DNA of 64,000 nucleotides from Verrucomicrobia bacterium LW23 (GTDB lineage Bacteria; Verrucomicrobiota; Verrucomicrobiia; Methylacidiphilales; UBA1321): contig QAZA01000056.1 of assembly GCA_003054695.1 (NCBI GenBank), positions 186,001 to 250,000 of the forward strand, read 5' to 3'. The translations under genes were made by a program, and so were the position numbers. The notes below the pieces were generated by a model. It did not search any database. It worked only from the letters and a program-made list of their open reading frames with translations, and was not told the DNA's origin. Below, one piece after another: positions 44,301 through 52,734 of this stretch. Positions within the stretch are counted from its first letter, which is position 1; the number at the start of each line of letters is the position of its first letter.

Positions 44301-44509
44301 CTATTGTAGTTATAGGCGGCACCATACTTTCCTCTGTATTTACGCTCTACGTTATCCCCTGCGTCTACAGCCTGATGTCCGGACTTGAAGCAAACCGAAA
44401 GGAACTGGATGACGCCGTTGCGGAGATAGAGAAAGAGGCCGCAGAATCTGGTAATAAATGGGTGCGGCTCCCCACAAAAAGTTCCCCTGAAATTGCGAAC
44501 AGTCGCTGA
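41348..44509 (+). CDS. RND efflux transporter permease, HAE1 (AcrB-like) family
   Basis: Inner-membrane proton-driven efflux pump of 1053 residues from the ATG at 41348 (MTLSDLSIRRPVFAWML). It shows the family signatures in order: PDITQPILTVNVVWPGAAPE, a large periplasmic loop, the TM4 segment LAIGIVVDDAIMVLENIV (near residue 397) with the paired Asp of the proton relay, and a second half with GFILLMGIVKKNAILLVEF and RLRPIVMTTSAAV. Twelve hydrophobic helices fit. No membrane-fusion or TolC-type gene flanks it, so those parts must be supplied from elsewhere. The substrate cannot be told. Confidence 0.95.
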   Translation: MTLSDLSIRRPVFAWMLMIALMVFGGICLPRLGVSTLPDITQPILTVNVVWPGAAPELMESEIANKLEDACISVQGITNITTTLRQGMCSLKLEFHVDRNIDAALQETNSRIRAVDLPEGADPPTIMKFNEEDSPFMWLAVTSDLPFSQLVTFVDQRIRDRFLIVPGVGNVVMGGWADRTLRVRVDAEKLRKYDLTILDVRATLQRENNESAAGYLEGRNQELNVRVMGEAMSPEQMRDVLITTRGGASIHNSHIRLGDVATVEDGVADVRAMNRTNGVRGIGLGVQKQRGYNEVQVAHDVIETMHQINKEIPKEIRISINFDRSVFTEEAIRETWFTLIMSGIVTGVVCWAFLGSWRSTFNVLISIPTSVLGSFIVLYVMNFTLNFFTLLALSLAIGIVVDDAIMVLENIVRHYHMGKTARQAALEGTREITFAATAATVAIVAIFLPVAFAPGLIGKFLFQFGVTISTAVLLSLLESITLTPMRCSQIMTAKEDESRFARVVNWIFDHISALYGRTLEFAISYRWLTIAVSLVAVAGMLSLLPLLRAEISPGQDAGVLIVEWETPVGSSLEFTAERIAHAEAFLKKQPYIRQFMANVGGLEGGRSNAGMCFISLVPKHNRKVTHMEIMELLRAEFAKIKDLKSSVFDPTQKAFSNKRGSKIELALQGRDYQKLAQYSKEIVKRLKETGLVQDVDTNYKEGANELHVFPDRELAARSNVPVSAIAETINTAIGGIRVGKFTKDDRRYDVNLRLQNSQWTTPRDLELLTVRTRYGELVPLTSVCRFEVKPKLTSITRENRTRSITLYMDIKPGVSQVTATERARQISREVMQEDGYGVLDTGSAAAMAEAGQGFMIIMGMGFLISYIVLAVQFNSFIHPFTVLVAVLYTIPGAIISLVITNNSFNLYSGIGFILLMGIVKKNAILLVEFFNRKRFEEHLPLRQAILQGGPIRLRPIVMTTSAAVAAAVPAALGIGPGAEVRVPLAIVVIGGTILSSVFTLYVIPCVYSLMSGLEANRKELDDAVAEIEKEAAESGNKWVRLPTKSSPEIANSR

Positions 44510-44619
44510 CGTCGGGGAGATGGCAGGTGCAGGTGTCTGCAGTATACAGGTGCTCCGTGGTTGCCGCCCCGCCCGCTTTTCCTTATCCTGCGCGGTCACT
44601 ATCCCCTTCCGCCGACCCC

Positions 44620-46203
44620 ATGATCGCCAAAAGCCACCCCTCGTCCATCACCATCCGCCCCTCGCGGCAGATGTTTGGCGACGTGACGGTGCCGGGCGAT
44701 AAAATGATTGCCCAGATCGGCGTGCTCCTCGCCGCCATGGGCGACGGCGAGTCGGTCATCACCGGCTACCCCTGGTTTGGCGAGAACATCCGCCTGCCCC
44801 AGGCGCTGCAAGGCCTTGGCGTGCACATCAATACGTCGATGGCCGACGGCGAACCGGCCACGCTGGCCGGTGTACCCGCACCCACCCCGCCCACGGCGTC
44901 CAACATCGCGTCAAGTGATTCCACGCCAGGAGGTTACGGCCAGGCCACCCCCACGGCTGCCGAGCTCAACCTCCCTCCCATGCCCGGCAGCCTTCACATC
45001 CGCGGCTGCCGCCGCCAGCTCAGCCCCCTGGCGGAGCCCCTGGACTGCGGCGAAAGCGGTACCGCCCTGCGCCTGCTTACCGCCCTGCTGGCCGGCCAGC
45101 CCTTCGCCACGCGCATCACCGCCGGCGCACACCTGTCGTCTTTGAAACTGCAACCACTTATGGCGGTGCTGGGACACATGAAGGCCGACATCCGCCCGCA
45201 GGGTCCAGCCGCGGATCGCCCGCCATTTCTCGTTAACCCCGCGCCAGTCAAGGGGATACAACTGCGCGCTCCGCACGACAACGGCCAGCTCAAAACCGCC
45301 GTCCTCCTCGCCGGCCTCTTCGCACAGGGCACCACGTCCATCATTCAGCAGCGCCCCGCGCGCAACCACGTGGAGAAAATGCTCGAGCATTTTCATTGCC
45401 GCCCCATCGTGCAAGGCCAAACCGTGCGCATCAAGGGCGGCTCCACCCTCTACGGCGAGGACCTTCGCATACCGGGCGATTTTACGCTGGCCGCCGCGTG
45501 GATCGGCGCCGCCGCCGCGATGCCGCGCGGCCTGGTAACGGTACGCGATATCGGGCTTAACCCCAACCGCACCAAGTTCTTACGCGTGCTGCTGCGCATG
45601 GGCGCGGACATCCACGCGCGCGAAACCAGCGGCACCATGTCGTCCCGCGCCTACACCCGCGCCGTCCTCGCCGGGCCCATCTTTTTGCGCGAGTCCGTCG
45701 ACTACTCCGGCCCCGAGCCGGTCGGCTTCCTCACCGTCACCGGCCGCGCCTTGCGCGGCGTGCGCGTGGAGGCGGAGGAGATTCCGTATCTCGTTGATGA
45801 GCTGCCAGTTATCGTGGCGATGGCGGCTGTGGCGTCCGGCGAAACGGTCATCGAGGGCCTTGGCGAACTCCGCGCCAAATCCCCCGACCGCATGGCCGCC
45901 ATGGCCGAGAACCTGCGCGCCATGGGCGTCCCGGTTGTCGAGCGGCCGGACTCCATGGAGATCCAGGGCAGCGGCGGCCGCTCCCTCCGCGGTGCTCCCG
46001 TCTCCACCTACGGCGATGCGCTGATCGGCATCGGCACGGCGGTTGCCGCCATCTTTGCCCGCGGCACCACCACCATCACCGAGGCCGCGTGCATTTACGG
46101 CGCTTACCCCGACTTTTATGCTGATTTGCAACGACTTACGGGTACCGACGAAAGCACATGGACGAAACTCGCCCGCAAAGTAAGCCGCATGGTGGAGACG
46201 TAG
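44620..46203 (+). CDS. EPSP-synthase (AroA)-like protein with replaced active-site residues
   Basis: 527 residues from the ATG at 44620, of the EPSP synthase/MurA fold. The backbone pattern is EPSPS-like: VPGDK (24-28), CGESGTALRLL (143-153), GQLKTAVLLAGL (222-233), GLNPNRTKFLRVLLRMGAD (312-330), EEIPYLVDELPVIVAMAA (386-403) and ELRAKSPDR (416-424). But PGDKSISHR reads PGDKMIAQI, the KRPM Arg region reads SSLKL, KESDR reads KSPDR and DHRIAM reads DALIGI, so several substrate-binding Arg and Glu residues are lost. Two extra segments (about 82-122 and 333-372) lengthen it. It could be a non-catalytic or functionally shifted paralogue. I give no aroA symbol. Confidence 0.8.
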   Translation: MIAKSHPSSITIRPSRQMFGDVTVPGDKMIAQIGVLLAAMGDGESVITGYPWFGENIRLPQALQGLGVHINTSMADGEPATLAGVPAPTPPTASNIASSDSTPGGYGQATPTAAELNLPPMPGSLHIRGCRRQLSPLAEPLDCGESGTALRLLTALLAGQPFATRITAGAHLSSLKLQPLMAVLGHMKADIRPQGPAADRPPFLVNPAPVKGIQLRAPHDNGQLKTAVLLAGLFAQGTTSIIQQRPARNHVEKMLEHFHCRPIVQGQTVRIKGGSTLYGEDLRIPGDFTLAAAWIGAAAAMPRGLVTVRDIGLNPNRTKFLRVLLRMGADIHARETSGTMSSRAYTRAVLAGPIFLRESVDYSGPEPVGFLTVTGRALRGVRVEAEEIPYLVDELPVIVAMAAVASGETVIEGLGELRAKSPDRMAAMAENLRAMGVPVVERPDSMEIQGSGGRSLRGAPVSTYGDALIGIGTAVAAIFARGTTTITEAACIYGAYPDFYADLQRLTGTDESTWTKLARKVSRMVET

Positions 46204-46261
46204 CAAATCGCTTGAATTGAAGCGTGCGAATGGCAAGAAGGCTGATTATGATGATCGCTCT

Positions 46262-47002
46262 ATGCCCAATCGCAATTCACCCGCATGGCTTACCCTAAAG
46301 CTTATTGCTTTCGCTCTCCTTCTCCCCTTTATGTCTGACTCTTTTGCCGCGGATACAACAACCATTCCTCCCATCTTCAAACATCTTGCGGAAGGCAAAA
46401 AGCAAACTGTTGTTGTCTATGGAACCAGCCTTACCGCCGCCGGCCGCTGGACCAAAGAAGTAGAAGCCTGGTTTGCGAAAAACTATCCTGGGCAAGTCAC
46501 CTTCTTTAACAACGGCGGATCGGGCATGAACTCCGACTGGGGTGTCAAAAACGTGAAGAAAGTCCTTGAGCATCAACCAGATCTGGTGTTTATCGAGTTT
46601 TCCTATAACGACTCCCACGTCAAATTCAAGATGCCTGTGGAGAAAGGCGCTGCCAATCTGGATGCAATCGTTAAAGAGATAAAGCAGGCGCGGCCGGAAG
46701 CGGCCCTTGTGCTTCAAACAATGAACGTTCCGCACAAGGATGCGGCCATAAGCCGCCCGGACCTGGAAGCTTATAATAGCAACTACCGTAACTACGCTAA
46801 AGAGCACAATCTTGTGCTGCTGGATCACTATCCTAACTGGCTCAGAATAAAGGAGAGCGATATAGCGCGTTACGAAAAGCTTGTCCCCGATGGCTCCCAC
46901 CCCAGCCCGGCGGGAAGCCTGGAAGTAACCTGGCCCACAATCGAGGCCTGGCTGGAGCAGTGCAAAAAGGCTGTCGCCCCCGCTGCCCCTTCCAATCCGT
47001 AA
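46262..47002 (+). CDS. Secreted SGNH/GDSL-type hydrolase
   Basis: 246 residues from the ATG at 46262, with a signal peptide (LTLKLIAFALLLPFMSDSFAA). The SGNH blocks are visible: VVYGTSLT with Ser56 as nucleophile, NNGGSGMNS (Gly block), EFSYND with Asn116, and DGSHPSPAG with Asp210 and His213. Such enzymes deacylate or de-esterify carbohydrates and lipids outside the cell. It follows the EPSPS-like gene by 58 bases on the same strand, so it may be co-transcribed. Its substrate is not known. Confidence 0.88.
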   Translation: MPNRNSPAWLTLKLIAFALLLPFMSDSFAADTTTIPPIFKHLAEGKKQTVVVYGTSLTAAGRWTKEVEAWFAKNYPGQVTFFNNGGSGMNSDWGVKNVKKVLEHQPDLVFIEFSYNDSHVKFKMPVEKGAANLDAIVKEIKQARPEAALVLQTMNVPHKDAAISRPDLEAYNSNYRNYAKEHNLVLLDHYPNWLRIKESDIARYEKLVPDGSHPSPAGSLEVTWPTIEAWLEQCKKAVAPAAPSNP

Positions 47003-47029
47003 CGCATTGCCGGCCACTACGTTACGATG

Positions 47030-48169
47030 TTAGCGCGCAGTGATGATCACCCCGCCGCCGCGCTGCTGCGGGTAGCCGCCGCGGTACTCCACGGCCACAA
47101 TGGTAAACTGCACGGCGGCGCCGGGGCGCAGGCGCTCCAGCTCGCGGGGCAGGTCTTCCTCGCTTTGCACGGGCACGCGGCCCACGCGCACAATCAGCAT
47201 GCCGCGCTTGAGGCCGGCGCGCGCGGCCGGGCTGCCTTCTTCCACCTCGGTAATGACGAGGCCGCCGTCCAGCGTAAAGCCAAAAGCGTCGGCCAGTTCC
47301 TCCGTAAGCGGCTGAAAGCTGATGCCGAACTTTTTCTTCATAACCTCCGCAAGGCCAATGGGTTCCGGCGCTTTCTTCTCGCCTTTGGCGATAGCCACCG
47401 CATCGGTCATCCACGGCACGACAACCTCGGCGGGGATGGCAAAGCCGATGCCCTCGATCGCCTGGCCGCTGAATTTGGCGGTGTTGATGCCCACCAGGTT
47501 GCCGGCGATATCGACCAGCGGGCCCCCGGAGTTACCGGGGTTGATCGCCGCGTCCGTCTGCAGTAGGCCCACCATCTCGCCATCCTCCGTTTTGAGGCTG
47601 CGATTCTTGGCGCTGAGAATTCCACGCGCAACGGAGTTCTGGTAACCTACGGGATTGCCGAGAGCCATCACCGTCTGCCCTAACATGTTGGGCGACAATG
47701 CTTTGGTTTGCAGAAAGGGGAAGGGCTTCTTGTCTTCAATCTTGATCATCGCGAGGTCTCTGGCCGGGTCGCTCGTGATAAACTTCGCGTCGTAAACCGA
47801 ACCGTCCGAGAGAGTTACCTTGATTTTAAGGTTATCCGCCATTTCCGCCACGTGCGCGTTGGTAACAATGTAGCCTTCGGGCGATACAAGGAGGCCGGAG
47901 CCCAGGCTTGTTACCTTTTGAGCGGGCATGCGGTAGCGGCGGTAGAAATTATCGTAATACGTGGTTGAAGGGCGCACGACACGTTCCGTATTAATATTGA
48001 CGACGGCCGGCATAACCCTGGCCACCGCCTTGACGGCCGGCTCCTCCTCCGGCGAGGATTGCCCCTGCGAGTTACTGCTGCCGCCGACAAGCGCCGCCGC
48101 GCACAGCACAAACGCGGCCAGCGCAAACAGAGACAACCGCACCACTTTACTCAAGACACTGACGCTCAT
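47030..48169 (-). CDS. HtrA/DegP-type trypsin-like serine protease
   Basis: Periplasmic or membrane-anchored quality-control protease of 379 residues from the ATG at 48169. A signal peptide or anchor (VVRLSLFALAAFVLCAAALVGG) is followed by the protease domain with His106 (VTNAHVAE), Asp138 (DPARDLAMIKIE) and Ser214 (NPGNSGGPL). A single PDZ domain follows (about 290-370, with GGLVITEVEEGSPAARAGLKRG). It ends with a Gly/Arg-rich stretch. One PDZ and the membrane anchor resemble DegS/HhoA-type rather than two-PDZ DegP. It is divergent from the DUF2851 gene. Confidence 0.94.
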   Translation of the reverse strand: MSVSVLSKVVRLSLFALAAFVLCAAALVGGSSNSQGQSSPEEEPAVKAVARVMPAVVNINTERVVRPSTTYYDNFYRRYRMPAQKVTSLGSGLLVSPEGYIVTNAHVAEMADNLKIKVTLSDGSVYDAKFITSDPARDLAMIKIEDKKPFPFLQTKALSPNMLGQTVMALGNPVGYQNSVARGILSAKNRSLKTEDGEMVGLLQTDAAINPGNSGGPLVDIAGNLVGINTAKFSGQAIEGIGFAIPAEVVVPWMTDAVAIAKGEKKAPEPIGLAEVMKKKFGISFQPLTEELADAFGFTLDGGLVITEVEEGSPAARAGLKRGMLIVRVGRVPVQSEEDLPRELERLRPGAAVQFTIVAVEYRGGYPQQRGGGVIITAR

Positions 48170-48278
48170 AAAGATATCTGGAAAAAGAATAGAAACGACC
48201 CGGGCCTCGCGCCCCGCCGCATGGCAAGCGCGCCAAGCGCCCGCCACCGAGCCACTGCCCCGGTTGCAGTGAATATAC

Positions 48279-49907
48279 ATGCAACACGAGATTGCGCAAA
48301 ATTACGCGTGCCTTCGCCTGCAAAATAACGGCGAAGCGCGCCCGCCCGCGTCCGCAGTCGTGCGCGATGCCTCCGCCGCCGTCCCGCCCCCCACGGAGCG
48401 CGAGATGCAGGCGCTGTGGTTTGAGCGCTGGTTTAGCGGTGGCGAGGACTGCCGGGTGTTGCGGACCGAGGACGGCGCGCGATTTGAGGTGATTCAGCAG
48501 GGCTTGTGGAACCACGGCCCCGGCCCGGATTTCACGCAAGTATGCATCCGCTGGATCGACGCGCCCGAGGGGAGTCTGCCGCCCGGCACGGACCCCGCAT
48601 CGCCGCGTCCCCTGGTTACCGGCAGCGCAGAGCTGCACCTGACGCCGCGCGACTGGGAGGCGCACGGGCATGGCGCCGACCCTGCCTATGAGGACGTGAT
48701 TGTGCACGTGGTGTGGCAGGCCGGACCTCGGCGTTTTTATCCGGCGACCGCGAGTTTTCGCCGCGTTCCGCAAGTGGTTCTCAGCACCCAACTTATAGCG
48801 CCGTGGGAGACTTTGCGGCCGCTTCTTGACGGCGTGGTGGCAGGCGGTGCCAGGGGGCAAAGTGGGGAGGCGGAGCTGAAGGCGGGCGGGGCGTCGGAAC
48901 ACTCTTCGGCAGAACAACTTACGGCGCGCAATAGTCCGGCCGCTCCGCTCCCGGCATCGCGACCCGGCCGGTGCTCGCAGCGGCTGGCCCGGGCGCCTAT
49001 CGAGCGCATACGCGAGGTTGTCCACTCGGCGGGGCGGTTTCGACTGGAACAAAAGGCGGTGCGCTGGCGATGGCGTGCGCGGGTCTCCGGGCGGGAGCAG
49101 GCCTTGTGGGAGGCGCTGGCCGAAGGGCTGGGCTACAGTCGCAACAAGCTTGCGTTTCGTCTTCTGGCACAACGGCTTCCGTATGCGGAGATTCGCCGGA
49201 TGAAGCCGGTCGAGGCTTCGGCCCTGCTCTTTGGCCTGGCCGGCATGCTGCCCTCCACCCGGGTGGATCACTACGAGCCCGAGGCGCGCGAGTGGCTGCG
49301 TGAGCGCTGGGAGATTTGGTGGCGCCGGCGGGCCTCCCTGGCTCACGCCGGGCTGCCGCGCGGGCTCATCAGCCTGGCAGGGGTGCGCCCGGCCAATCGC
49401 CCGGAGCGCCGGCTGGCAGCGCTGGCGTTGCTGGCCAGGCGCCTGCCCGTGCTGGCCGGTGCGGTCGGCGAGCGCTCGTCGGTGCGATTTGAGAGCGAAA
49501 TGGAGGCGCTTTCCGACCCGTTTTGGAATGGCCGCGCCTCTCTCTCCGCCACGCTGGGCAATGCGGGCGCCCGGCACGCGCTGGTCGGCGGCGATCGCAT
49601 TGCGGAGATGCTGACCAACATTTATTGGCCCTTTGTGGCCATGCACGGCGAGGCGGAGCTGGAGGCCGCCGTGCGCGCCCTCGACGCATTGCCCGGCGGC
49701 GACAACCAGCTCACGCGGCTGGCCCGCCAGCGCGTGCTGGGCGGCGCGTCGATCGGGGAGCTCGGCTCGTCCGCGCTGGTACAGCAGGGTTTGCTGCAAA
49801 TTTATCACGACTACTGTGTGCCCGACGCCTCCGCGTGCGAGCTCTGCCCCTTTCCGGAGTTGCTGGAAAAGTGGGGCGCTGCCGGAGGCGGGGCAGGGGA
49901 CATCTAG
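48279..49907 (+). CDS. DUF2851 family protein
   Basis: 542 residues. The N-terminal part matches the DUF2851 pattern: EREMQALWFERWF, then GLWNHGPGPDFTQV, GSAELHLTPRDWEAHGHGADPAYEDVIVHVV. The C-terminal half is Arg/Ala-rich with helical repeats and ends in DACELCPFPELLEKWG-like residues containing two Cys. The function is unknown; DUF2851 proteins are common in Verrucomicrobia and Bacteroidetes. A segment of about 50 residues around GARGQSGEAELKAGG looks like a low-complexity insert. Its TAG stop overlaps the TAG stop of the convergent CHASE2 gene in a shared CTAG (49904-49907). Confidence 0.85.
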   Translation: MQHEIAQNYACLRLQNNGEARPPASAVVRDASAAVPPPTEREMQALWFERWFSGGEDCRVLRTEDGARFEVIQQGLWNHGPGPDFTQVCIRWIDAPEGSLPPGTDPASPRPLVTGSAELHLTPRDWEAHGHGADPAYEDVIVHVVWQAGPRRFYPATASFRRVPQVVLSTQLIAPWETLRPLLDGVVAGGARGQSGEAELKAGGASEHSSAEQLTARNSPAAPLPASRPGRCSQRLARAPIERIREVVHSAGRFRLEQKAVRWRWRARVSGREQALWEALAEGLGYSRNKLAFRLLAQRLPYAEIRRMKPVEASALLFGLAGMLPSTRVDHYEPEAREWLRERWEIWWRRRASLAHAGLPRGLISLAGVRPANRPERRLAALALLARRLPVLAGAVGERSSVRFESEMEALSDPFWNGRASLSATLGNAGARHALVGGDRIAEMLTNIYWPFVAMHGEAELEAAVRALDALPGGDNQLTRLARQRVLGGASIGELGSSALVQQGLLQIYHDYCVPDASACELCPFPELLEKWGAAGGGAGDI

Positions 49908-51304
49908 CGGTTTGCCGGGCGAGTGCCTTTGCGCGGCGTAAAGCGTTTGGGCGTAATGGGTTCTGTTCCTGTCGCCGGTGCGGATCCGGAGCGGACGACC
50001 GGGCGCGGGCCGAACGTGGCGACGGCGCACCACACGACAAGGCCGCCAGCAAAAATGAGGTAGCCAAGGACGGGAAGCGAAAGGCTCCATGCACGGAAGA
50101 GAACGACAGAAAGCTCTAACCATGAGGCACTTGCAATAGAAATGAAAACCAGCGCCTGCACGATGCCCAGACGATAAAAGGCGGCGATGACAAGGGCGGA
50201 GATAATAGCGTAAAGCGTTGTAAGCAAGGGGGTTGAGAGCTGTTGAATCAAATCGCCCTCCACGATATTAAGGGTGCCGGCCATCGCAAGGCGGACCGGG
50301 GCGAGGTCCCCCGCAATGGTGCGCACGGGCGTGGCGTCGGGGTCGGTGCGGCCCACCCATACCTGGCGGCCGCGCAGCAGACGAAGATCGTGCTTCGGCT
50401 TAAACTCGTTGCCTGTATCTGTTTGGTAGACAAGGAATTGCGCAAAGCTGTCCGTCCATGCCGCGCCGCGTTTGGGGTGAAAGCGCACACGCATGCGGCC
50501 CTCGTCGTCGATGGGAATGACGCGCAGGCGCTTGCCTGCCGCGTCGCGCAGCGTAATGGCGTAGCCGGGCACCGCTTCGGATTTGCTCAGATCCGCGCCC
50601 AGTTGGGCGGCGGCGGCTTGCAGCGCGAGGGACGGCACGACCTGGTCGCGAAAGACGAAAATAAGTGGGAGCCAACGGGTTACGCCTTCGCCCTGCGGCA
50701 GAAGATTGGCCGCGCCGATGGCCGCGCGCGTGGCGATTTCCTCGTAGGGCCAGTAGGCGGCGCCAAAGCGCGGCACCGCGGCAAGGCTGCCGCGCGTGGG
50801 GATAGGCGTGGCGCCGGCGGGCGCGGGCGTTTCCACGTTGTCGCGCGGTACAAGCGCCGCCGCAAGTACGTGGCGCTCATACAGATGCAGCTTTTCCGCC
50901 AGGCGCGAGTCCTCGCGCGGAGAGGGGTCGGGGCCGGCCAGTACAGGCTCGATGACCACGCTGCGCGGGCCGTAGCGCATCAGGGAGCCGCGGTCGAGCA
51001 GGAGGGAGAACTCCAGGCGCGACCAGGGCCACGGCCGGTTGGGCGGAAGCTCATCTATCTCAATGAGCGCCAAGTGGTTATCGGGCGCGATGTGGCTGGT
51101 GTACGCCATGCGCCAGTCCAGCGTCCCCTCATCAATATCCCAAAGCACGCCCATCCAGTGCCCTGCGGCGATGATGAACAGCCACGCGGCGGCCAGCCCC
51201 AGCTGAAGGCGGTACTTGCGCAATATCGCCCGAACCGGGGATTCCGGTGCGGCGAGGATTTGCGAAAGCGTAAAGTTCACGGAGTCAGCGGGTTGCAGAT
51301 GCAC
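49904..51304 (-). CDS. CHASE2-domain membrane protein
   Basis: 466 residues. An N-terminal transmembrane helix (LGLAAAWLFIIAAGHWMG) is followed by an extracytoplasmic CHASE2 sensor domain (DWRMAYTSHIAPDNHLALIEID, WPWSRLEFSLLLDRG, GPRSVVIEPVL and, near the end, LRGRQVWVGRTDPD). Three more hydrophobic segments follow (LLTTLYAIISALVIAAF, ALVFISIASASW, PVLGYLIFAGGLVVW). CHASE2 usually precedes a kinase or cyclase, but here the chain ends in a short basic tail, so any output must come from a partner. The small membrane paralogue lies upstream. Confidence 0.85.
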   Translation of the reverse strand: MHLQPADSVNFTLSQILAAPESPVRAILRKYRLQLGLAAAWLFIIAAGHWMGVLWDIDEGTLDWRMAYTSHIAPDNHLALIEIDELPPNRPWPWSRLEFSLLLDRGSLMRYGPRSVVIEPVLAGPDPSPREDSRLAEKLHLYERHVLAAALVPRDNVETPAPAGATPIPTRGSLAAVPRFGAAYWPYEEIATRAAIGAANLLPQGEGVTRWLPLIFVFRDQVVPSLALQAAAAQLGADLSKSEAVPGYAITLRDAAGKRLRVIPIDDEGRMRVRFHPKRGAAWTDSFAQFLVYQTDTGNEFKPKHDLRLLRGRQVWVGRTDPDATPVRTIAGDLAPVRLAMAGTLNIVEGDLIQQLSTPLLTTLYAIISALVIAAFYRLGIVQALVFISIASASWLELSVVLFRAWSLSLPVLGYLIFAGGLVVWCAVATFGPRPVVRSGSAPATGTEPITPKRFTPRKGTRPANR

Positions 51305-51443
51305 GGGGAACGAGGCGGGAGCGCGACGGATGCGCCGCGGTGGAGGCTGCGCGGCACAGGATAATCACATGTATAAGTCCCGGGCGAGCGCTATCTTGTA
51401 CTTCTACTCATGTATTCGTTGGGGCGCTCGATCTCCTGGCCGC

Positions 51444-51965
51444 CTACTCAAGCCTGCTTCGGCGGATGAAATCGAGGTAGCGCTTTATCGCGTCCTTCAG
51501 GTCCGCAGGGGTCTTGCCCTGGGCGGCAGGATTGGTCTGAAGGTCGTGGATGCCGCCGGGCCCTTCCTGCAAGTACACGGAACGCTCGGTAACCCACCAG
51601 CTTGCCTTGCGTATGGACGGGGATTTGGGAATAAGCGGCTTAAGCGCCGTGCTGTAGGCCAGCATGCCGTCTGCTATAAACTCCACGCGCATGGTGAGAT
51701 GCAGCAATGGAAGGTAAATGAGCCTGCACGTACGCTCCTGCCACCCGCCGCAGGGAATCCAGCCGGCCATAAACATCCGGCCGACCGGCACCATGCTCAG
51801 CACATAGGTCAGGAGTACGCAAACCATTGTCACTGTAACGCCCGCTGATGAGAAGGCGCGGCTGCGGCGTGCCCGAGTCCCTTCCTCCTTGTCCGCGTCG
51901 ACAGGCATAACATGATCCGGCGCAGACCCAGGCTTAGGCGAGGTGTTGAGGATCTCGTCGGGCAT
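51444..51965 (-). CDS. Small membrane protein, paralogue of the gene at 40657
   Basis: 173 residues. After a charged N-terminal region (residues 1-40) there is a transmembrane segment (TVTMVCVLLTYVLSMVPVG) then MFMAGWIPCGGWQERTCRLIYLPLLH. It shares YVLSMVP, the W-x-E-R-T pattern and length with the protein at 40657-41109, so both belong to one unnamed family. The C-terminal part is basic and helical (LKDAIKRYLDFIRRSRLE). It is on the minus strand between the CHASE2 and GNAT genes, with a 38-base gap to the GNAT gene. Confidence 0.68.
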   Translation of the reverse strand: MPDEILNTSPKPGSAPDHVMPVDADKEEGTRARRSRAFSSAGVTVTMVCVLLTYVLSMVPVGRMFMAGWIPCGGWQERTCRLIYLPLLHLTMRVEFIADGMLAYSTALKPLIPKSPSIRKASWWVTERSVYLQEGPGGIHDLQTNPAAQGKTPADLKDAIKRYLDFIRRSRLE

Positions 51966-52003
51966 GTGTGCGTAGGATGGCCGAGGCTGTCGGCTGGTGA
52001 GGA

Positions 52004-52585
52004 CTAGCGGAACTCCCCAGGCGCAATCTCCACCACCACAAGTTCCTGATTCTCATGCAGTTGCGCGGGGATAAGCTCGTAGTACAGCGTCTCGCCCAGG
52101 CGGTCGTCCGGGCGGGTGTGGGTGGCGCGGAAGCCGATTTTGCGCATCACGCGGCCGCTGGCCTCATTGCGGACGGCATGGCAGGCGGTAAGGAGTTGAA
52201 GGCCAAGATGTTGGAAGGCAAAGCCGCAGGCGGCGCGGGCGGCTTCCGTGGCGATGCCCTGGCCCCAGTGGTCCGGGTCCACCCAATAGCCCAGGTCGGC
52301 CGTGCGGGCGTTCGCGTTGATCTCCTGCACGCCGCACACGCCGCGCAGCTCCCCGCACTCCATAATGGCAAACACCACCTCTCGGCCGGTGATGCGCCCT
52401 TCCATGCTTTCCCGCACAAAGATAATGGCGCCGTCGCCCGGGTACGGATGCGGCAGGCGCGTGTAGCGTGCCAGCCGTGGATCCCCCGCAAGTGCCTGAA
52501 TACGAGGCGCATGGACCGGGCGCACGAACTCCAGCCGAAGGCGGGCGCGCGGTAGCACGGTAGTGGGGGCAAGGGTTTCGGGCAT
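52004..52585 (-). CDS. GNAT-family N-acetyltransferase (RimJ/RimL-like)
   Basis: 193 residues from the ATG at 52585 (MPETLAPTTV). The profile is that of RimJ/RimL acetyltransferases: RLRLEFVRPVHAPRIQALAGD at the start, FAIMECGELRGVCGVQEIN, then the acetyl-CoA loop DPDHWGQGIATEAARA and a final ACHAVRNEASGRVMRKIGF. These enzymes acetylate ribosomal protein N-termini or small amines; the substrate cannot be told here. It lies upstream of the 51444 gene and divergent from Verru_Chthon B. Confidence 0.88.
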   Translation of the reverse strand: MPETLAPTTVLPRARLRLEFVRPVHAPRIQALAGDPRLARYTRLPHPYPGDGAIIFVRESMEGRITGREVVFAIMECGELRGVCGVQEINANARTADLGYWVDPDHWGQGIATEAARAACGFAFQHLGLQLLTACHAVRNEASGRVMRKIGFRATHTRPDDRLGETLYYELIPAQLHENQELVVVEIAPGEFR

Positions 52586-52734
52586 GTGGCGGCAGGCGTG
52601 GCGGAGCGTGGGAATTGTCACGTGTATTCTGCGCGCAATGTGCCAGCGATTTCCAGAACTTTGCGCGAGGAAGGGAGGGCAGGGGGAGCGTGCACGTCGC
52701 AAAAGAGGGGGCCACAACAGTAGCAAATAACGCA

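Noticed and set aside
48147-50123. A 658-codon open frame on the minus strand over the DUF2851 gene
   Set aside because: Arg/Pro-rich shadow frame that also overlaps the htrA and CHASE2 genes; DUF2851 is the real gene.
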